Source: Actinocatenispora rupis
GTDB taxonomy: Bacteria > Actinomycetota > Actinomycetes > Mycobacteriales > Micromonosporaceae
NCBI RefSeq assembly: GCF_016861975.1
Contig: NZ_BOMB01000007.1
Span: forward strand, 165,126 to 229,125
Reading direction: 5' to 3'
DNA: 64,000 nt
The notes beneath the pieces were generated by a model, which worked only from the letters and a program-made list of their open reading frames with translations, did no database searches and was not told the DNA's origin. Positions 36,973-46,450 of the stretch are shown piece by piece. How positions within the stretch are numbered: the stretch's first letter is position 1; each line of letters begins with the position of its first letter. Made by a program: the position numbers and the translations under genes.

Positions 36973-39474
36973 GTGACGTCTGTCCATGCTGCCCCGGCAT
37001 CCATGCCGGTACGATTGCGCGTCCTGATCGGCCTGTGCAGCGTACTGGCGGTCGCCGTCGCCGGCGCCGAGATCGCCACCGCCGAACACCCGCCCGGACC
37101 GTACCGTTTCCTCGCCACGATCGGCCTGTTCGGGCTGTCCCAGGCGATCGGGTTGTGGATCACGATCGGCAGCCAGCGGATCGGCCTGCCGTGGGGCGAG
37201 GCCGCACTGCTGGTCGGCATGTGCCTGCTGCCGGCGCACTGGCTCGTACCGGTGGCGCCGATCGGTGCGCTGGTCGGCCTGCTGGTCGCGGGGGTGGCGC
37301 CGGTCAAGGCGCTGTACAACGCGGCGGCGTACACGATCGCGGCGGCGCTGGCCTGCGGGGTGGCGGCGCTGTTCGGTGGGGTGGGCGAGGTGCCGCCGCT
37401 GCACCCGGCGACGGCGACGGCGCTGGCCGCCGCAGCCGTGACGTACTGGCTGGTCACCGCGCTGTTCGCGGTGACGGCGGTGGCGTTCGCCCGCGGTGGT
37501 TCGGTGCGCGAGCTGGTGCTGGGCAACTTCGGCGCCAAGATCATCATGCTGGTCGGCAACATCGCGGTCGGGCTGCTCGCCGTCGGACTCGGCCTCGCCG
37601 ACTTCCGCTACCTGGCGGCCGCCCCGCCGCTGCTCTGGCTGCTGTACGAGGTGTACAAGGCGCGGATGCGGGCCGGTGACGAGCGGCGCGCCTGGCAGGA
37701 GCTGGCCACCGCGGTGCACGCGCTCAACCGGCTCGACGTGGCGAGCGTGGTGGACGCGGCGGTCGTCGGCGTCCGCCGGCTGTTCTCGCCCGACTCCGTC
37801 GAGATCACCGTGCGCGGCGCCGGTCACCCCGTCCGGACGTACCAGGGGCGGGCTGGGTCGGACGCGGTGAGCGTGGTCGAACCGGCCCTCGACGAACCCG
37901 CCGGGAACGGCCCCGGGCTGCTGCACCACCGGCTCGTCGTCGGCGAGGAACACGTCGGTGACCTGCGCGTACGGCACGGGGCGGCGACCGCGTTCAGTGA
38001 GCGGGACCGGCTGGCGCTGTCCGCGTTCGCCGACGCGCTCGGCGCCTCGCTGCACAACGCCGCCTCGCACGACCGGCTCCGCGAGATGGCCGAACGCAAG
38101 GCGTACGAGGCGGAGCACGACACGCTGACCGGCCTCGCCAACCGTACCCGCCTGATGGAACGCGGCGACGCGATGCTCCGGGTCCGGCCCGGCGAGGAGC
38201 CGCACGAGGTCGCGTTGCTGCTGCTCGACCTCGACCACTTCAAGGACGTCAACGACACGCTCGGGCACGCCGCCGGCGACCAGCTGCTGCGCGCGATCGC
38301 CGCGACGCTGTCCGCGCGTACCGAGTCCGACGAGCTGCTCGTACGGCTGGGCGGTGACGAGTTCGCGCTGCTCATCGGGGCACCGCCGGCCCGCCGCCAG
38401 GCCGTCGAGTACGCGGTGGAGCGGGCGCGCGAGCTGTCCGCGGCGCTCGCCGTACCGGTGGAGATCGCCGGGGTGGCGCTGTCGGTGGAGGCGTCGATCG
38501 GCGTCGCCGCGGTGCTGGCCGGCGGTTGCGTGATGGCCGAGCTGCTGCGCCGCGCCGACGTCGCCATGTACCAGGCGAAGCGCGCCGGCCGCTCGATCGG
38601 CCGGTACGAGCCGGCCCGGGACGAGGCGAGCACCGACCGGCTGGCGCTGCTGGCCGAGTTCCGCGAGGCGCTGTCCGCCGACGATCAGCTCGTGCTGCAC
38701 CTCCAGCCCGCGATCGACCTGGAGTCCGGCGAGCCGACCGGCACCGAGGCGCTGGTCCGCTGGCAGCATCCGCGCCGGGGACTGCTCGGGCCGGGCGAGT
38801 TCGTCGGCGTGGTCGAGAAGAGCGACCTCGTCGGCCCCTTCACGCGGTACGTGCTGAACCTGGCGCTCGGCGTGATGGCCCGCTGGGGTGCCGACGGGCT
38901 CGACGTACCGGTGGCGGTGAACATGTCGGCGCGGAGCCTGCTCGACCGCAAGCTGCCGGCCGATGTCGCCGAACTGCTCGGCCGCCACCAGGTCCCGCCG
39001 GAGCGGCTCGTCCTGGAGATCACCGAGACCGTGATGATGACCGAGCTGGAGGTCGTCGACGACGTACTCGCCGGTCTCCGTTCCCTCGGCGTACGCCTGT
39101 CCGTGGACGACTTCGGCACCGGCTACTCGTCGCTGACGTTCCTGGCGCGTTTCGCGGTGGACGAGGTCAAGGTGGACCAGGAGTTCGTCGGGCGGATGGG
39201 TGACGCGCCGGAGGCGGAGGCCATCGTACGCAGCACGGTCGAACTGGGTCGCGCGCTCGGCCTGCGGGTCGTCGCCGAGGGCGTGGAGACCGCCGAGCAG
39301 AAGGCCGCGCTGCGCGCGATGGGCTGCGAGGCCGGGCAGGGCTACCACTTCTCGCCGCCGATGCCGGCGGACAAGACCGCCGAGGTGCTGTGGTCGATGC
39401 GCGGCGCCGCCGAGGACCGCGGCGCGCGGGTCATCCCGCTGTCGGCCCGCGTCGCGCAGCCCGGCCAGGAGTAG
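36973..39474 (+). CDS. Membrane GGDEF-EAL protein (cyclic di-GMP turnover)
   Basis: 833-residue bifunctional c-di-GMP protein. Hydrophobic helices (about residues 15-215) form a sensor-like membrane region; a degenerate GAF-like part follows (about 245-365); GGDEF is intact at 460-464 with DLDHFKDVNDTLGHAAGD; EAL is intact at 592-594 with NMSARSL, LEITET, DDFGTGYSSL and AEGVE. Both cyclase and phosphodiesterase activities are thus possible. The usual RxxD inhibitory site before GGDEF is not seen (TESD with shifted spacing). GTG 36973 is backed by GGGAGGAGG. Inserted relative to the M. tuberculosis gene order. Confidence 0.92.
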   Translation: MTSVHAAPASMPVRLRVLIGLCSVLAVAVAGAEIATAEHPPGPYRFLATIGLFGLSQAIGLWITIGSQRIGLPWGEAALLVGMCLLPAHWLVPVAPIGALVGLLVAGVAPVKALYNAAAYTIAAALACGVAALFGGVGEVPPLHPATATALAAAAVTYWLVTALFAVTAVAFARGGSVRELVLGNFGAKIIMLVGNIAVGLLAVGLGLADFRYLAAAPPLLWLLYEVYKARMRAGDERRAWQELATAVHALNRLDVASVVDAAVVGVRRLFSPDSVEITVRGAGHPVRTYQGRAGSDAVSVVEPALDEPAGNGPGLLHHRLVVGEEHVGDLRVRHGAATAFSERDRLALSAFADALGASLHNAASHDRLREMAERKAYEAEHDTLTGLANRTRLMERGDAMLRVRPGEEPHEVALLLLDLDHFKDVNDTLGHAAGDQLLRAIAATLSARTESDELLVRLGGDEFALLIGAPPARRQAVEYAVERARELSAALAVPVEIAGVALSVEASIGVAAVLAGGCVMAELLRRADVAMYQAKRAGRSIGRYEPARDEASTDRLALLAEFREALSADDQLVLHLQPAIDLESGEPTGTEALVRWQHPRRGLLGPGEFVGVVEKSDLVGPFTRYVLNLALGVMARWGADGLDVPVAVNMSARSLLDRKLPADVAELLGRHQVPPERLVLEITETVMMTELEVVDDVLAGLRSLGVRLSVDDFGTGYSSLTFLARFAVDEVKVDQEFVGRMGDAPEAEAIVRSTVELGRALGLRVVAEGVETAEQKAALRAMGCEAGQGYHFSPPMPADKTAEVLWSMRGAAEDRGARVIPLSARVAQPGQE

Positions 39475-39501
39475 TTCCCGGCCGGGCGGGACCGTCGGGG
39501 G

Positions 39502-39957
39502 TCAGGACAGCGGCCACGGGTGCGCGGTGGCGCCCAGCCGGTTCCAGGCGTTGATCACGGTGATCGACCAGACCAGTTCGGCCAGCTCGACCTCCCCGAA
39601 CTGGTCGGCCGCGGCGGCGAACGTCGCGTCGTCGACCGGCGCTTCGGACAGCCGGGTCATCGCCTCGGTGAGCGCCAGCGCGGCGCGTTCCCGCGCGGTG
39701 AAGAACGGCGTCTCCCGCCACACCGGCAGCGTGTACAGCCGGCGTACGTCCTCGCCGCCCTTCTCCGCGTCCCGGGTGTGCATGTCCACGCAGTACGCGC
39801 AGCCGTTGAGCTGGGACGCGCGGGCGCGGACGAGTTCGAGGAGCGGGGCTTCGAGGGTGGTCTTGCGGGACGCGGCGTCCAGCGCGTTCATGGCCTTGTT
39901 GATGTGCGGGGCCAGCTCGTCGACGGCGAGCCGGCCGGGAATCTCTACGTTGGTCAT
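39502..39957 (-). CDS. Carboxymuconolactone decarboxylase/AhpD-like protein
   Basis: 151-residue all-helical protein of the CMD/AhpD family. The redox motif NGCAYCVDMHTRDA (Cys53, Cys56 and His60) indicates alkylhydroperoxidase-type chemistry rather than decarboxylation. ATG 39957; the 46-bp gap to the divergent MocR gene holds nested inverted repeats, and CMD/MocR divergent pairs are common, so the MocR protein probably controls it. Confidence 0.88.
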   Translation of the reverse strand: MTNVEIPGRLAVDELAPHINKAMNALDAASRKTTLEAPLLELVRARASQLNGCAYCVDMHTRDAEKGGEDVRRLYTLPVWRETPFFTARERAALALTEAMTRLSEAPVDDATFAAAADQFGEVELAELVWSITVINAWNRLGATAHPWPLS

Positions 39958-39969
39958 GTCTCGACGGTA

Positions 39970-40000
39970 GGACCGCATTGGCTCCGTGCTAAGGTCCAAT
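39970..40000. promoter_or_regulatory. Nested inverted repeats between the AhpD-like and MocR genes
   Basis: GGACC (39970-39974) pairs with GGTCC (39993-39997) and ATTGG (39977-39981) pairs with CCAAT (39996-40000). The elements lie in a 46-bp divergent gap, where a MocR regulator would be expected to bind both promoters. Confidence 0.45.
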
Positions 40001-40003
40001 TCC

Positions 40004-41383
40004 GTGCCGATAGATTGGGCCGATTTCGGCGTCGACCTGCACCTCGACCTGGACTCCGGCGCCGGCCGCCGCGCCGCGCTGGAAGCCGCACTGCGCACCG
40101 CGATCCGGTCCGGCCGCGTCGCCCCCGACACGCGGCTGCCGTCCAGCCGCAGCCTCGCCGCCGAACTCGGACTCGCCCGCAACACCGTCGCCGCCGCGTA
40201 CGACCAGCTCGTCGCGGAGGGGTACCTGAGCGCTCGGACCGGCGCCGGTACCACCGTCGTCGGGCTCCCCGGCGGACGCGCGCCGACCGGCACCCCGCCC
40301 GCCACCCCCGCCCCGCGGTACGACCTGCGGCCCGGCAGCCCCGACGTCGGCACCTTCCCGGTCGACGCCTGGCTGCGGGCCACCCGACGCGCGCTCGCGT
40401 CCGCCCCCGCCTCCGCGTACGACTACGGCGACCCGCGCGGCCGCATCGAGCTGCGCACCGCCCTGGCCGGGTACCTGGGGCGGGCCCGCGGGGTGCTCGC
40501 CGACCCCGCCCGCATCGTCGTCACCTCCGGGTACGTGCAGGCGTTGGCGCTGCTCACCCGGGTACTCGGCGGGCCGGTCGCGATGGAGGACCCGGGGCTG
40601 CCGTTCCACCGCGACGTCGTCCGGTACGCCGGCGCCGAGGTCGTACCGCTGCCCGTCGACGGTCACGGCGCCCGTACGGACCTGCTCGACGCGACGTCGC
40701 CGCGCACGGTGGTGTTGACGCCGGCGCACCAGTACCCGACGGGCGTGACGCTGCACCCGACGCGCCGGCACGCCGCCGTGGCCTGGGCGAGCGGCGGCGA
40801 CCGGCTGCTCGTCGAGGACGACTACGACGGCGAGTTCCGGTACGACCGGCAGCCGGTCGGCGCGCTCCAGGGCACCGCGCCGGAGCACGTCGCGTACGTC
40901 GGGACCGCGGCGAAGACCCTCGGCCCCGCCCTCCGCCTCGCCTGGCTGGTACTCCCGGAACGGCTCGTCGAGCCGGTCGTGACCGCGAAGCGGTTCACCG
41001 ACCTGCACACCGGGTCGGTCGGCCAGCTCGCGCTCGCCGCACTCATCGACGACCACGGGTACGACCGGCACGTCCGGTCCTGCCGGCTGCGCTACCGCAA
41101 GCGCCGTGACCTGCTCGTCGACCGGATCGGCCGGCGCCACCCGCCGCTCGGCATCGCCGCCGGCATGCACGCGTACCTGCCGCTGTCCGCCGCCGACGAG
41201 ACCCGCGTACTCGACCGCGCCGAGGCGTACGGGCTGGCGCTGGGTGCCCTCGGTACGCACTGGCACGGCGCGCCGGCCGGGCACGGCGTCATCGTCGGCT
41301 ACACCACGCCCGCCCAGTCCGCGTACCCGGCGGCGATCGACGCGCTGGCCCGCGTCCTCAGTCCGATACCCTCGGCGCCGTGA
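40004..41383 (+). CDS. MocR-type regulator (GntR helix-turn-helix fused to aminotransferase)
   Basis: 459-residue protein. A winged helix (about residues 20-80; LPSSRSLAAELGLARNTVAAAYDQL) is joined by a Pro-rich linker to a fold-type I aminotransferase domain (about 105-455) with the PLP Lys in GTAAKTL and the Asp of DDYDGEFRYDRQP. MocR proteins sense PLP or amino compounds. GTG 40004 was chosen because it begins at the domain start IDWADFGVDL; GTG 39986 would add six residues inside the operator region. Its stop overlaps the next gene's GTG. Confidence 0.88.
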   Translation: MPIDWADFGVDLHLDLDSGAGRRAALEAALRTAIRSGRVAPDTRLPSSRSLAAELGLARNTVAAAYDQLVAEGYLSARTGAGTTVVGLPGGRAPTGTPPATPAPRYDLRPGSPDVGTFPVDAWLRATRRALASAPASAYDYGDPRGRIELRTALAGYLGRARGVLADPARIVVTSGYVQALALLTRVLGGPVAMEDPGLPFHRDVVRYAGAEVVPLPVDGHGARTDLLDATSPRTVVLTPAHQYPTGVTLHPTRRHAAVAWASGGDRLLVEDDYDGEFRYDRQPVGALQGTAPEHVAYVGTAAKTLGPALRLAWLVLPERLVEPVVTAKRFTDLHTGSVGQLALAALIDDHGYDRHVRSCRLRYRKRRDLLVDRIGRRHPPLGIAAGMHAYLPLSAADETRVLDRAEAYGLALGALGTHWHGAPAGHGVIVGYTTPAQSAYPAAIDALARVLSPIPSAP

Positions 41384-42093
41384 CCGCCGACATCGCCCGC
41401 GACCTCGCCCCGACCGGCGTCCTGCGGGTCGCCGTCAACCTCGGCAACCCCGTCCTGGCGCAGGGCACGCCGGACGCGCCCGCCGGCGTCACCGTCGACA
41501 TCGCCGCCGAGATCGCCGCCCGCCTCGGCCTTCCGCTGGAGTACGGGTGCTTCGACGCGGCGCGGACGTCGTACGAGGCGATGGCGTCGGGGCGGGCGGA
41601 CCTCTGCTTCCTGGCCGTCGAGCCCGCCCGCGAGGCCGACGTCGCCTTCACCGCGCCGTACGTGGTGATCGAAGGGGTGTACGCGGTGCCCCGCGACTCG
41701 CCGCTGCACACCGTGTCCGACGTCGACACCGACGGCGTCCGCATCGGCGTGAAACGCGGCTCCGCGTACGACCTGTACCTGACGCGGACGTTGCGGCACG
41801 CCACCGTCGTCCGCGGTACCGACGGGGTCGACGCGTTCCGCACGGACGGCCTGGACGTCGCCGCCGGCATCCGCCAACCCCTGACCGCGTACGTGACCGC
41901 GCACCCCGACCTGCGGCTCATCGACGGGCGGTTCATGCAGATCCGGCAGGCCGTCGGCACCACCCGCACCCGCCGCCCCGAGACCGTCCGGTACCTGGCG
42001 GGCGTCGTCGAGGAACTCAGGGCCACCGGGTTCGTCGCCGCCGCCCTGCGCCGTTCCGGCCAGTCCGACACGCTGGTCGCCCCGCCTGCCTGA
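41380..42093 (+). CDS. Solute-binding-protein-like protein without signal peptide
   Basis: 237-residue protein with the fold of ABC amino-acid-binding proteins (family 3): LRVAVNLGNPVLA, VDIAAEIAARLGLPLEYGCFD, ASGRADLCFLAVEPAREADVAFTAPYV and the IGVKRGSAYDLYL hinge. No signal peptide or lipobox is present and no permease or ATPase gene is adjacent, so it is likely a cytosolic ligand-binding protein. GTG 41380 overlaps the MocR stop by 4 nt (GTGA), so it is co-translated with that regulator; it may buffer or present its ligand, which is an inference. Confidence 0.82.
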   Translation: MTADIARDLAPTGVLRVAVNLGNPVLAQGTPDAPAGVTVDIAAEIAARLGLPLEYGCFDAARTSYEAMASGRADLCFLAVEPAREADVAFTAPYVVIEGVYAVPRDSPLHTVSDVDTDGVRIGVKRGSAYDLYLTRTLRHATVVRGTDGVDAFRTDGLDVAAGIRQPLTAYVTAHPDLRLIDGRFMQIRQAVGTTRTRRPETVRYLAGVVEELRATGFVAAALRRSGQSDTLVAPPA

Positions 42094-42123
42094 CCGCCGC
42101 CGCGTACGTGCGAGGGTGGAGGG

Positions 42124-44094
42124 GTGAACCGGCTGTCCGGCGCGACGTCGCCCTACCTCCTCCAACACGCCGCCAACCCCGTGGACTGGTGGGAGTGGGG
42201 CGAGGACGCGGTCGCGGAGGCGCGCCGCCGGGACGTCCCGCTGCTGATCTCCGTCGGCTACGCGGCCTGTCACTGGTGCCATGTGATGGCGCACGAGTCG
42301 TTCGAGGATCCGGCGGTGGCCGCGGTGGTGAACGAGTGCGTCGTACCGGTGAAGGTCGACCGGGAGGAACGGCCGGACGTCGACGCGGTGTACATGACGG
42401 CGACGCAGGCGATGACCGGTCAGGGCGGCTGGCCGATGACGGTGTTCGCGACGCCGGACGGCGCGCCGTTCTGGTGCGGGACGTACCTGCCGGCGGCGCA
42501 GTTCACGCGGCTGGTGCGGGCGGTGGCGGAGGCGTGGCGGGAGCGCCGGGACGAGGTGGTCGGGCAGGGCGACGCGGTGGTCGACGCGCTGCGCCGGGCC
42601 GCCGCGCCGGTACGGCCGACGCAGCCGTTGGACGCGTCGATGCTGGCGGCCGCCGTGTCGCGGCTGGCGGCGGACCACGACGCCGCGAACGGCGGATTCG
42701 GTACGGCGCCGAAGTTTCCGCCGTCGATGGTGCTGGAGTTCCTGCTGCGGCACCATTCCCGTACGGGGGACGCGCGGGCGCTGGAGCTGGCCCGGAGTAC
42801 CTGTGACGCGATGGCCCGGGGCGGCATCTACGACCAGCTCGCCGGCGGCTTCGCCCGCTACTCGGTGGACGCCACGTGGACCGTGCCGCACTTCGAGAAG
42901 ATGTTGTACGACAACGCGTTGCTGCTGCGGGCGTACGCGCATCTGTGGCGGGCGACGGGGGACGTGACGGCGCGGCGGGTGGCGGCGGAGACAACCGGTT
43001 TCCTGTTACACGACCTGCGGGTGGGTGCGGCGTTCGCGGCGTCGTTGGACGCGGACGCGGCCGGCACCGAGGGCAGCACGTACGTGTGGACGCCGGCGGA
43101 GCTGCGCGCCGTACTGGGGGACGCCGACGGCGCGTGGGCGGCGGAGGTGTTCGGCGTGACGGACGCGGGGACGTTCGAGCACGGGGCGAGCGTGCTGCGG
43201 CTGCCGGCCGATCCGGCGGACACCGCGCGCTGGTCGACGGTACGGGAGCGGCTGCTGGCGTACCGGGCGACGCGGCCGCAGCCGGCGCGGGACGACAAGG
43301 TCGTGGCGGCGTGGAACGGGCTGGCGATCACCGCGCTGGTCGAGTACGCGAACCTGGCGGGGGACGCGGACGCGGGTGACGCGGCGGTGGCGGCGGGGCG
43401 GTTCCTGGCCGCGGAGCACCTGGTGGACGGGCGGCTGCGGCGGGTCTCGCGGGACGGCCGGGTCGGTGCGCCGGCCGGGATCCTGGAGGACCACGGCGCG
43501 GTGGCGCAGGCGTTCTGCGCGCTGCACCAGCACACCGCCGACCCGTACTGGTTGGGGCGGGCGCGGGTCGTGCTGGACGCCGCGCTGGCGCACTTCCGTA
43601 CGGACGGGGCGTGGTTCGACACGGCGGACGACGCGGAACGGTTGGTGAGCCGGCCGACGGATCCGACGGACAACGCGACGCCGTCGGGGCTGGCGAGCGT
43701 GGCCGAGGCGCTGGTGACGTACGCGGCGTTGACCGGTGAGGCGGCGTACCGGGAGGCGGGGGAGTCGGCGCTCGCGGTGCTGTCGCCGATCGTGGCGGAG
43801 TACCCGCGGTTCGCGGGGCACGCGCTGGCGGTGGGCGAGGCGGTGGCGGCTGGGCCGTACCAGATCGCGGTGGTGGGCGACGATCCGGCGCTCCGGGCGG
43901 CGGCGTGGGCGGTGGACTCGCCGGGCGCGGTGGTGGTGGCGGGCGCGCCGGACGCGCCGGGCGTACCGCTGTTGGCGGGGCGGCCGCTGGTGTCGGGGCG
44001 GTCGGCGGCGTACCCGTGTCGCGGGTTCGTGTGCGACCTGCCGGTGACGACGGCGGACGCGCTGCGCGCCGCGGTGGGTGCGGCCGGAGAGTAA
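42124..44094 (+). CDS. DUF255 thioredoxin-fold protein (YyaL/SSP411-like)
   Basis: 656-residue protein of the YyaL family. The N-terminal thioredoxin-like domain carries the motif [21 protein letters not shown] (Cys49, Cys52), followed by an (alpha/alpha)6 barrel with six-hairpin-glycosidase look ([33 protein letters not shown]). Position equals Rv1084 in M. tuberculosis. Function is not settled. GTG 42124 starts at [21 protein letters not shown], the invariant family opening. Confidence 0.9.
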   Translation: MNRLSGATSPYLLQHAANPVDWWEWGEDAVAEARRRDVPLLISVGYAACHWCHVMAHESFEDPAVAAVVNECVVPVKVDREERPDVDAVYMTATQAMTGQGGWPMTVFATPDGAPFWCGTYLPAAQFTRLVRAVAEAWRERRDEVVGQGDAVVDALRRAAAPVRPTQPLDASMLAAAVSRLAADHDAANGGFGTAPKFPPSMVLEFLLRHHSRTGDARALELARSTCDAMARGGIYDQLAGGFARYSVDATWTVPHFEKMLYDNALLLRAYAHLWRATGDVTARRVAAETTGFLLHDLRVGAAFAASLDADAAGTEGSTYVWTPAELRAVLGDADGAWAAEVFGVTDAGTFEHGASVLRLPADPADTARWSTVRERLLAYRATRPQPARDDKVVAAWNGLAITALVEYANLAGDADAGDAAVAAGRFLAAEHLVDGRLRRVSRDGRVGAPAGILEDHGAVAQAFCALHQHTADPYWLGRARVVLDAALAHFRTDGAWFDTADDAERLVSRPTDPTDNATPSGLASVAEALVTYAALTGEAAYREAGESALAVLSPIVAEYPRFAGHALAVGEAVAAGPYQIAVVGDDPALRAAAWAVDSPGAVVVAGAPDAPGVPLLAGRPLVSGRSAAYPCRGFVCDLPVTTADALRAAVGAAGE

Positions 44095-44163
44095 CCGCAA
44101 GATTTCTGAGAGTCACCCATTCGGTACGATCGGTCGTCCCCCGGTTGATGGAGATGACCAGTC

Positions 44164-46380
44164 ATGGCAGGACTTGCCGCCTATTTCGGCACCAGGGTGG
44201 GGATGGTGGCCGCGATCGCCCGCGGCCTCGCCCCGCGCGGCGACGAGGTCGCCGAGTGGCACGGCACCGACCGCGCCACGCCGCTCGCCCTCGCGGTACG
44301 CGCCGGCATCCCCCAGGTGCACCGCGGGCCCCGCGGCAGCGCCGTCGTCGTCGACGGCGTCGCCGAACCCAGCACCCTCCTCATCCGGTACGCCGACGGC
44401 GGTGCCGGCGCGGTGCTCGCCGACCGGGACGCCGAGCCGTACGCGGCGGTCCTCGCCGACCCCGACCGGGGCGTACTCGTGTTGTGCCGCAACGGGGACG
44501 GCCCCTCGCTGTACTACGCGCGGCACGGCGCCGAGGTGCTCGTGGCGTCCGAACCGGTCGCGCTGCTGGACGGCGGGCTACCGGCCGAACCGGACCCGGC
44601 GGCCGTCCGCGCGTTCCTCGACGACGGCCACTGCGACTCCGAGGCCCGCACCTTCCTCGCCGGCGTACGACGGGTGCTGCCCGGCCAGGTGCTGGAGGTG
44701 GCCGCCGCCGGCGTACGCCTGGTGCCGTCCGTACGGGCGGGCCGTGCCGACGGGTCGTCGACCGCGCAGATCCTCCAGCGCGCCAGCCGCACCGGCAGCG
44801 TCGGCGTACGCCTCGGCGACACGGTCGGCGCGGCCGCGCTGCTCGGCGTCACCCTGGTCGGCCGCGGCCTCGACGGGACCGAGCCGCCCGGCCCGCTGCC
44901 CGTCTACACCACCTCCGTACCGGGCGCCGACGACCATCCGTACCTGGCGCCGGTCCTCGGCGCGCTCCGGCCCGGCAGCGTACGGACCGAGGCGGTGCCG
45001 GTCACCGTCGCCGACGTGGACGACATGCTGACCGGACTCGGCGAGCCCGTACCGGACCCGGGCGCGCTGTACACCTGGTGTGCGGCAAGGAAAGCGGCCG
45101 GCGAGGTGGACGCGCTGCTCGACCCGGTCGGTGCCGAGGCGCTGCTCGCCGGACGTCCGGTGCCGGGCCACCTGTCGCGGGTGGCGGACCGGATCGCCAC
45201 CCGCTTCGGCGTGGCGCTGCGCATGCCGTACCGGGAGGTGTCGGGGACCGGGGGTGCGCTGCGCTGCGAACTGGCGGCGCTGTGTCGGCGCGGCCTGCCG
45301 CCCGAGGCCGCCACGTACGCGGACCGCCGGGTCGCGGTCGACGACACCGGCGCCCTGCTGCGCGCGCTCCGCGCCGAGCTGTACGCGACGTTCCTGTCGT
45401 CGGCGTTCGCCGGTCGGCCGTGGCACGACGCGCGCGAGGTGGTGGAGGGCTTCGGCGACCTGCTCGCCGGCCGCCGTACGGACGCGGACCGGTTCTGGCG
45501 GGCGTACCTGGTGGAGCGCTGGCTGCGGCTGCTCGCCGCGCGCGGTGCCGCCGCCCCCGCCGCCGACGCCGGCCGCGAGCTCGTCACCACGGTCGAGGGC
45601 GCGCGCTGGCTGCGCGTCCCGGTCCGCACCCGCACCCTCCGCGCCGGCGACCCCTTCGCCGAGACCATCGCCTGGTACGTCGGCGAGCACGTGGCCGCCG
45701 CCGGCGCCGAGGACCGGCTGCGCCGCCGCTTCCGCCGCTCCTGGTACCTGGTGGTGGCCGCGAAGCCGCTCGCGGTCGCGCAGGGCCGCGTACGGCCGCT
45801 CTGGGACGTACGGCCGAGCTGGTGGGCGCGGCGGGTGTCCACGTTCGTCCGGGACCGTTCGTGGCAGAGCCTGGGCAACCCGTGGACGATGCAGCTCGCC
45901 ATCGAGGAGGTCGGCCTCCGCCGCGTACTGCTCGCCGCGGCGGCCGGCGCGGGCGGTCGGCTGGTCCGCCGCCGTGGCGTGTTCGACCGGGTGGCCGGCG
46001 AACCGGTCCGGCAGGTCACCGGCCCCGTCGAGGTCTCCGTCTACCCGGCGAACGTCGCGGTCGCCGCCGCCCCGCGCGAACCGCAGCGCGCGATCGAGGA
46101 CCTGGTCTCCGCCGTACGTGCCGGCCTGCGCGGCGAGCTGGCCGGCGGGCTGGCCGGTGGCGCGGTCGTGGCGACCGACCGGGCCGGCGGCGGGTGCCGA
46201 GTACTGGCCGTCACCGGCGACCGGCCCGCCAGCTTCTTCGCCGCGGCCTGCGCCGACGACCCACTCGGCCGCCTCGCCAGTACGCCGGCGGCGGTGGTCG
46301 TCCTCGCGCCACCCGCGACGTCGGCGGCGTCGGGCCGGGCCCGACCGAACGGCCGGCGTACCGCTGCGGCACGTCGCTAG
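44164..46380 (+). CDS. Fusion of a degenerate asparagine synthetase and an F420 ligase-like domain
   Basis: 738-residue protein of two parts. Residues 1-440 follow the AsnB layout: an Ntn glutaminase-like domain that starts MAGLAAYFG (the catalytic Cys2 of MCGI is Ala) and keeps LYYARHGAEVLVASEPVALL and the VRRVLPGQVLEV linker, then a synthetase-like region where the PP-loop SGGxDS is replaced by GDTVGA. Residues 470-735 resemble F420-0:gamma-glutamyl ligases (PF01996 type): VPVRTRTLRAGD, YLVVAAKPLAVAQGRV, GNPWTMQLAIEEVG, RRGVFDRVAGEPVR, and a C-terminal DDPLGRLASTP. The N-terminal part is probably inactive; the ligase part may work. ATG 44164 follows GGAG. Not present at this point in M. tuberculosis. 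Confidence 0.75.
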   Translation: MAGLAAYFGTRVGMVAAIARGLAPRGDEVAEWHGTDRATPLALAVRAGIPQVHRGPRGSAVVVDGVAEPSTLLIRYADGGAGAVLADRDAEPYAAVLADPDRGVLVLCRNGDGPSLYYARHGAEVLVASEPVALLDGGLPAEPDPAAVRAFLDDGHCDSEARTFLAGVRRVLPGQVLEVAAAGVRLVPSVRAGRADGSSTAQILQRASRTGSVGVRLGDTVGAAALLGVTLVGRGLDGTEPPGPLPVYTTSVPGADDHPYLAPVLGALRPGSVRTEAVPVTVADVDDMLTGLGEPVPDPGALYTWCAARKAAGEVDALLDPVGAEALLAGRPVPGHLSRVADRIATRFGVALRMPYREVSGTGGALRCELAALCRRGLPPEAATYADRRVAVDDTGALLRALRAELYATFLSSAFAGRPWHDAREVVEGFGDLLAGRRTDADRFWRAYLVERWLRLLAARGAAAPAADAGRELVTTVEGARWLRVPVRTRTLRAGDPFAETIAWYVGEHVAAAGAEDRLRRRFRRSWYLVVAAKPLAVAQGRVRPLWDVRPSWWARRVSTFVRDRSWQSLGNPWTMQLAIEEVGLRRVLLAAAAGAGGRLVRRRGVFDRVAGEPVRQVTGPVEVSVYPANVAVAAAPREPQRAIEDLVSAVRAGLRGELAGGLAGGAVVATDRAGGGCRVLAVTGDRPASFFAAACADDPLGRLASTPAAVVVLAPPATSAASGRARPNGRRTAAARR

Positions 46381-46390
46381 TCATCGCCCG

Positions 46391-46431
46391 TTGGCAACCC
46401 CCGTTACGCGTGTAATGCTGTAATCAACAGC
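46391..46431 (+). promoter_or_regulatory. Promoter with repeats upstream of the RHH-like gene
   Basis: TTGGCA (46391-46396) and TAATGC (46413-46418) stand 16 bp apart as -35/-10-like boxes. TGTAAT occurs twice (46411 and 46420), and GCTGT-AATCA-ACAGC (46417-46431) is a perfect dyad overlapping the -10 region, as expected of a repressor site. GGGGAGG is 6-12 bases before the start codon at 46451. Confidence 0.45.
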
Positions 46432-46450
46432 AGACGTTCGGGGAGGAACG

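Noticed and set aside
41380..42093. Exported ABC transporter binding protein
   Set aside because: No signal peptide or lipobox at any start consistent with the overlap to the MocR gene, and no permease or ATPase genes nearby.
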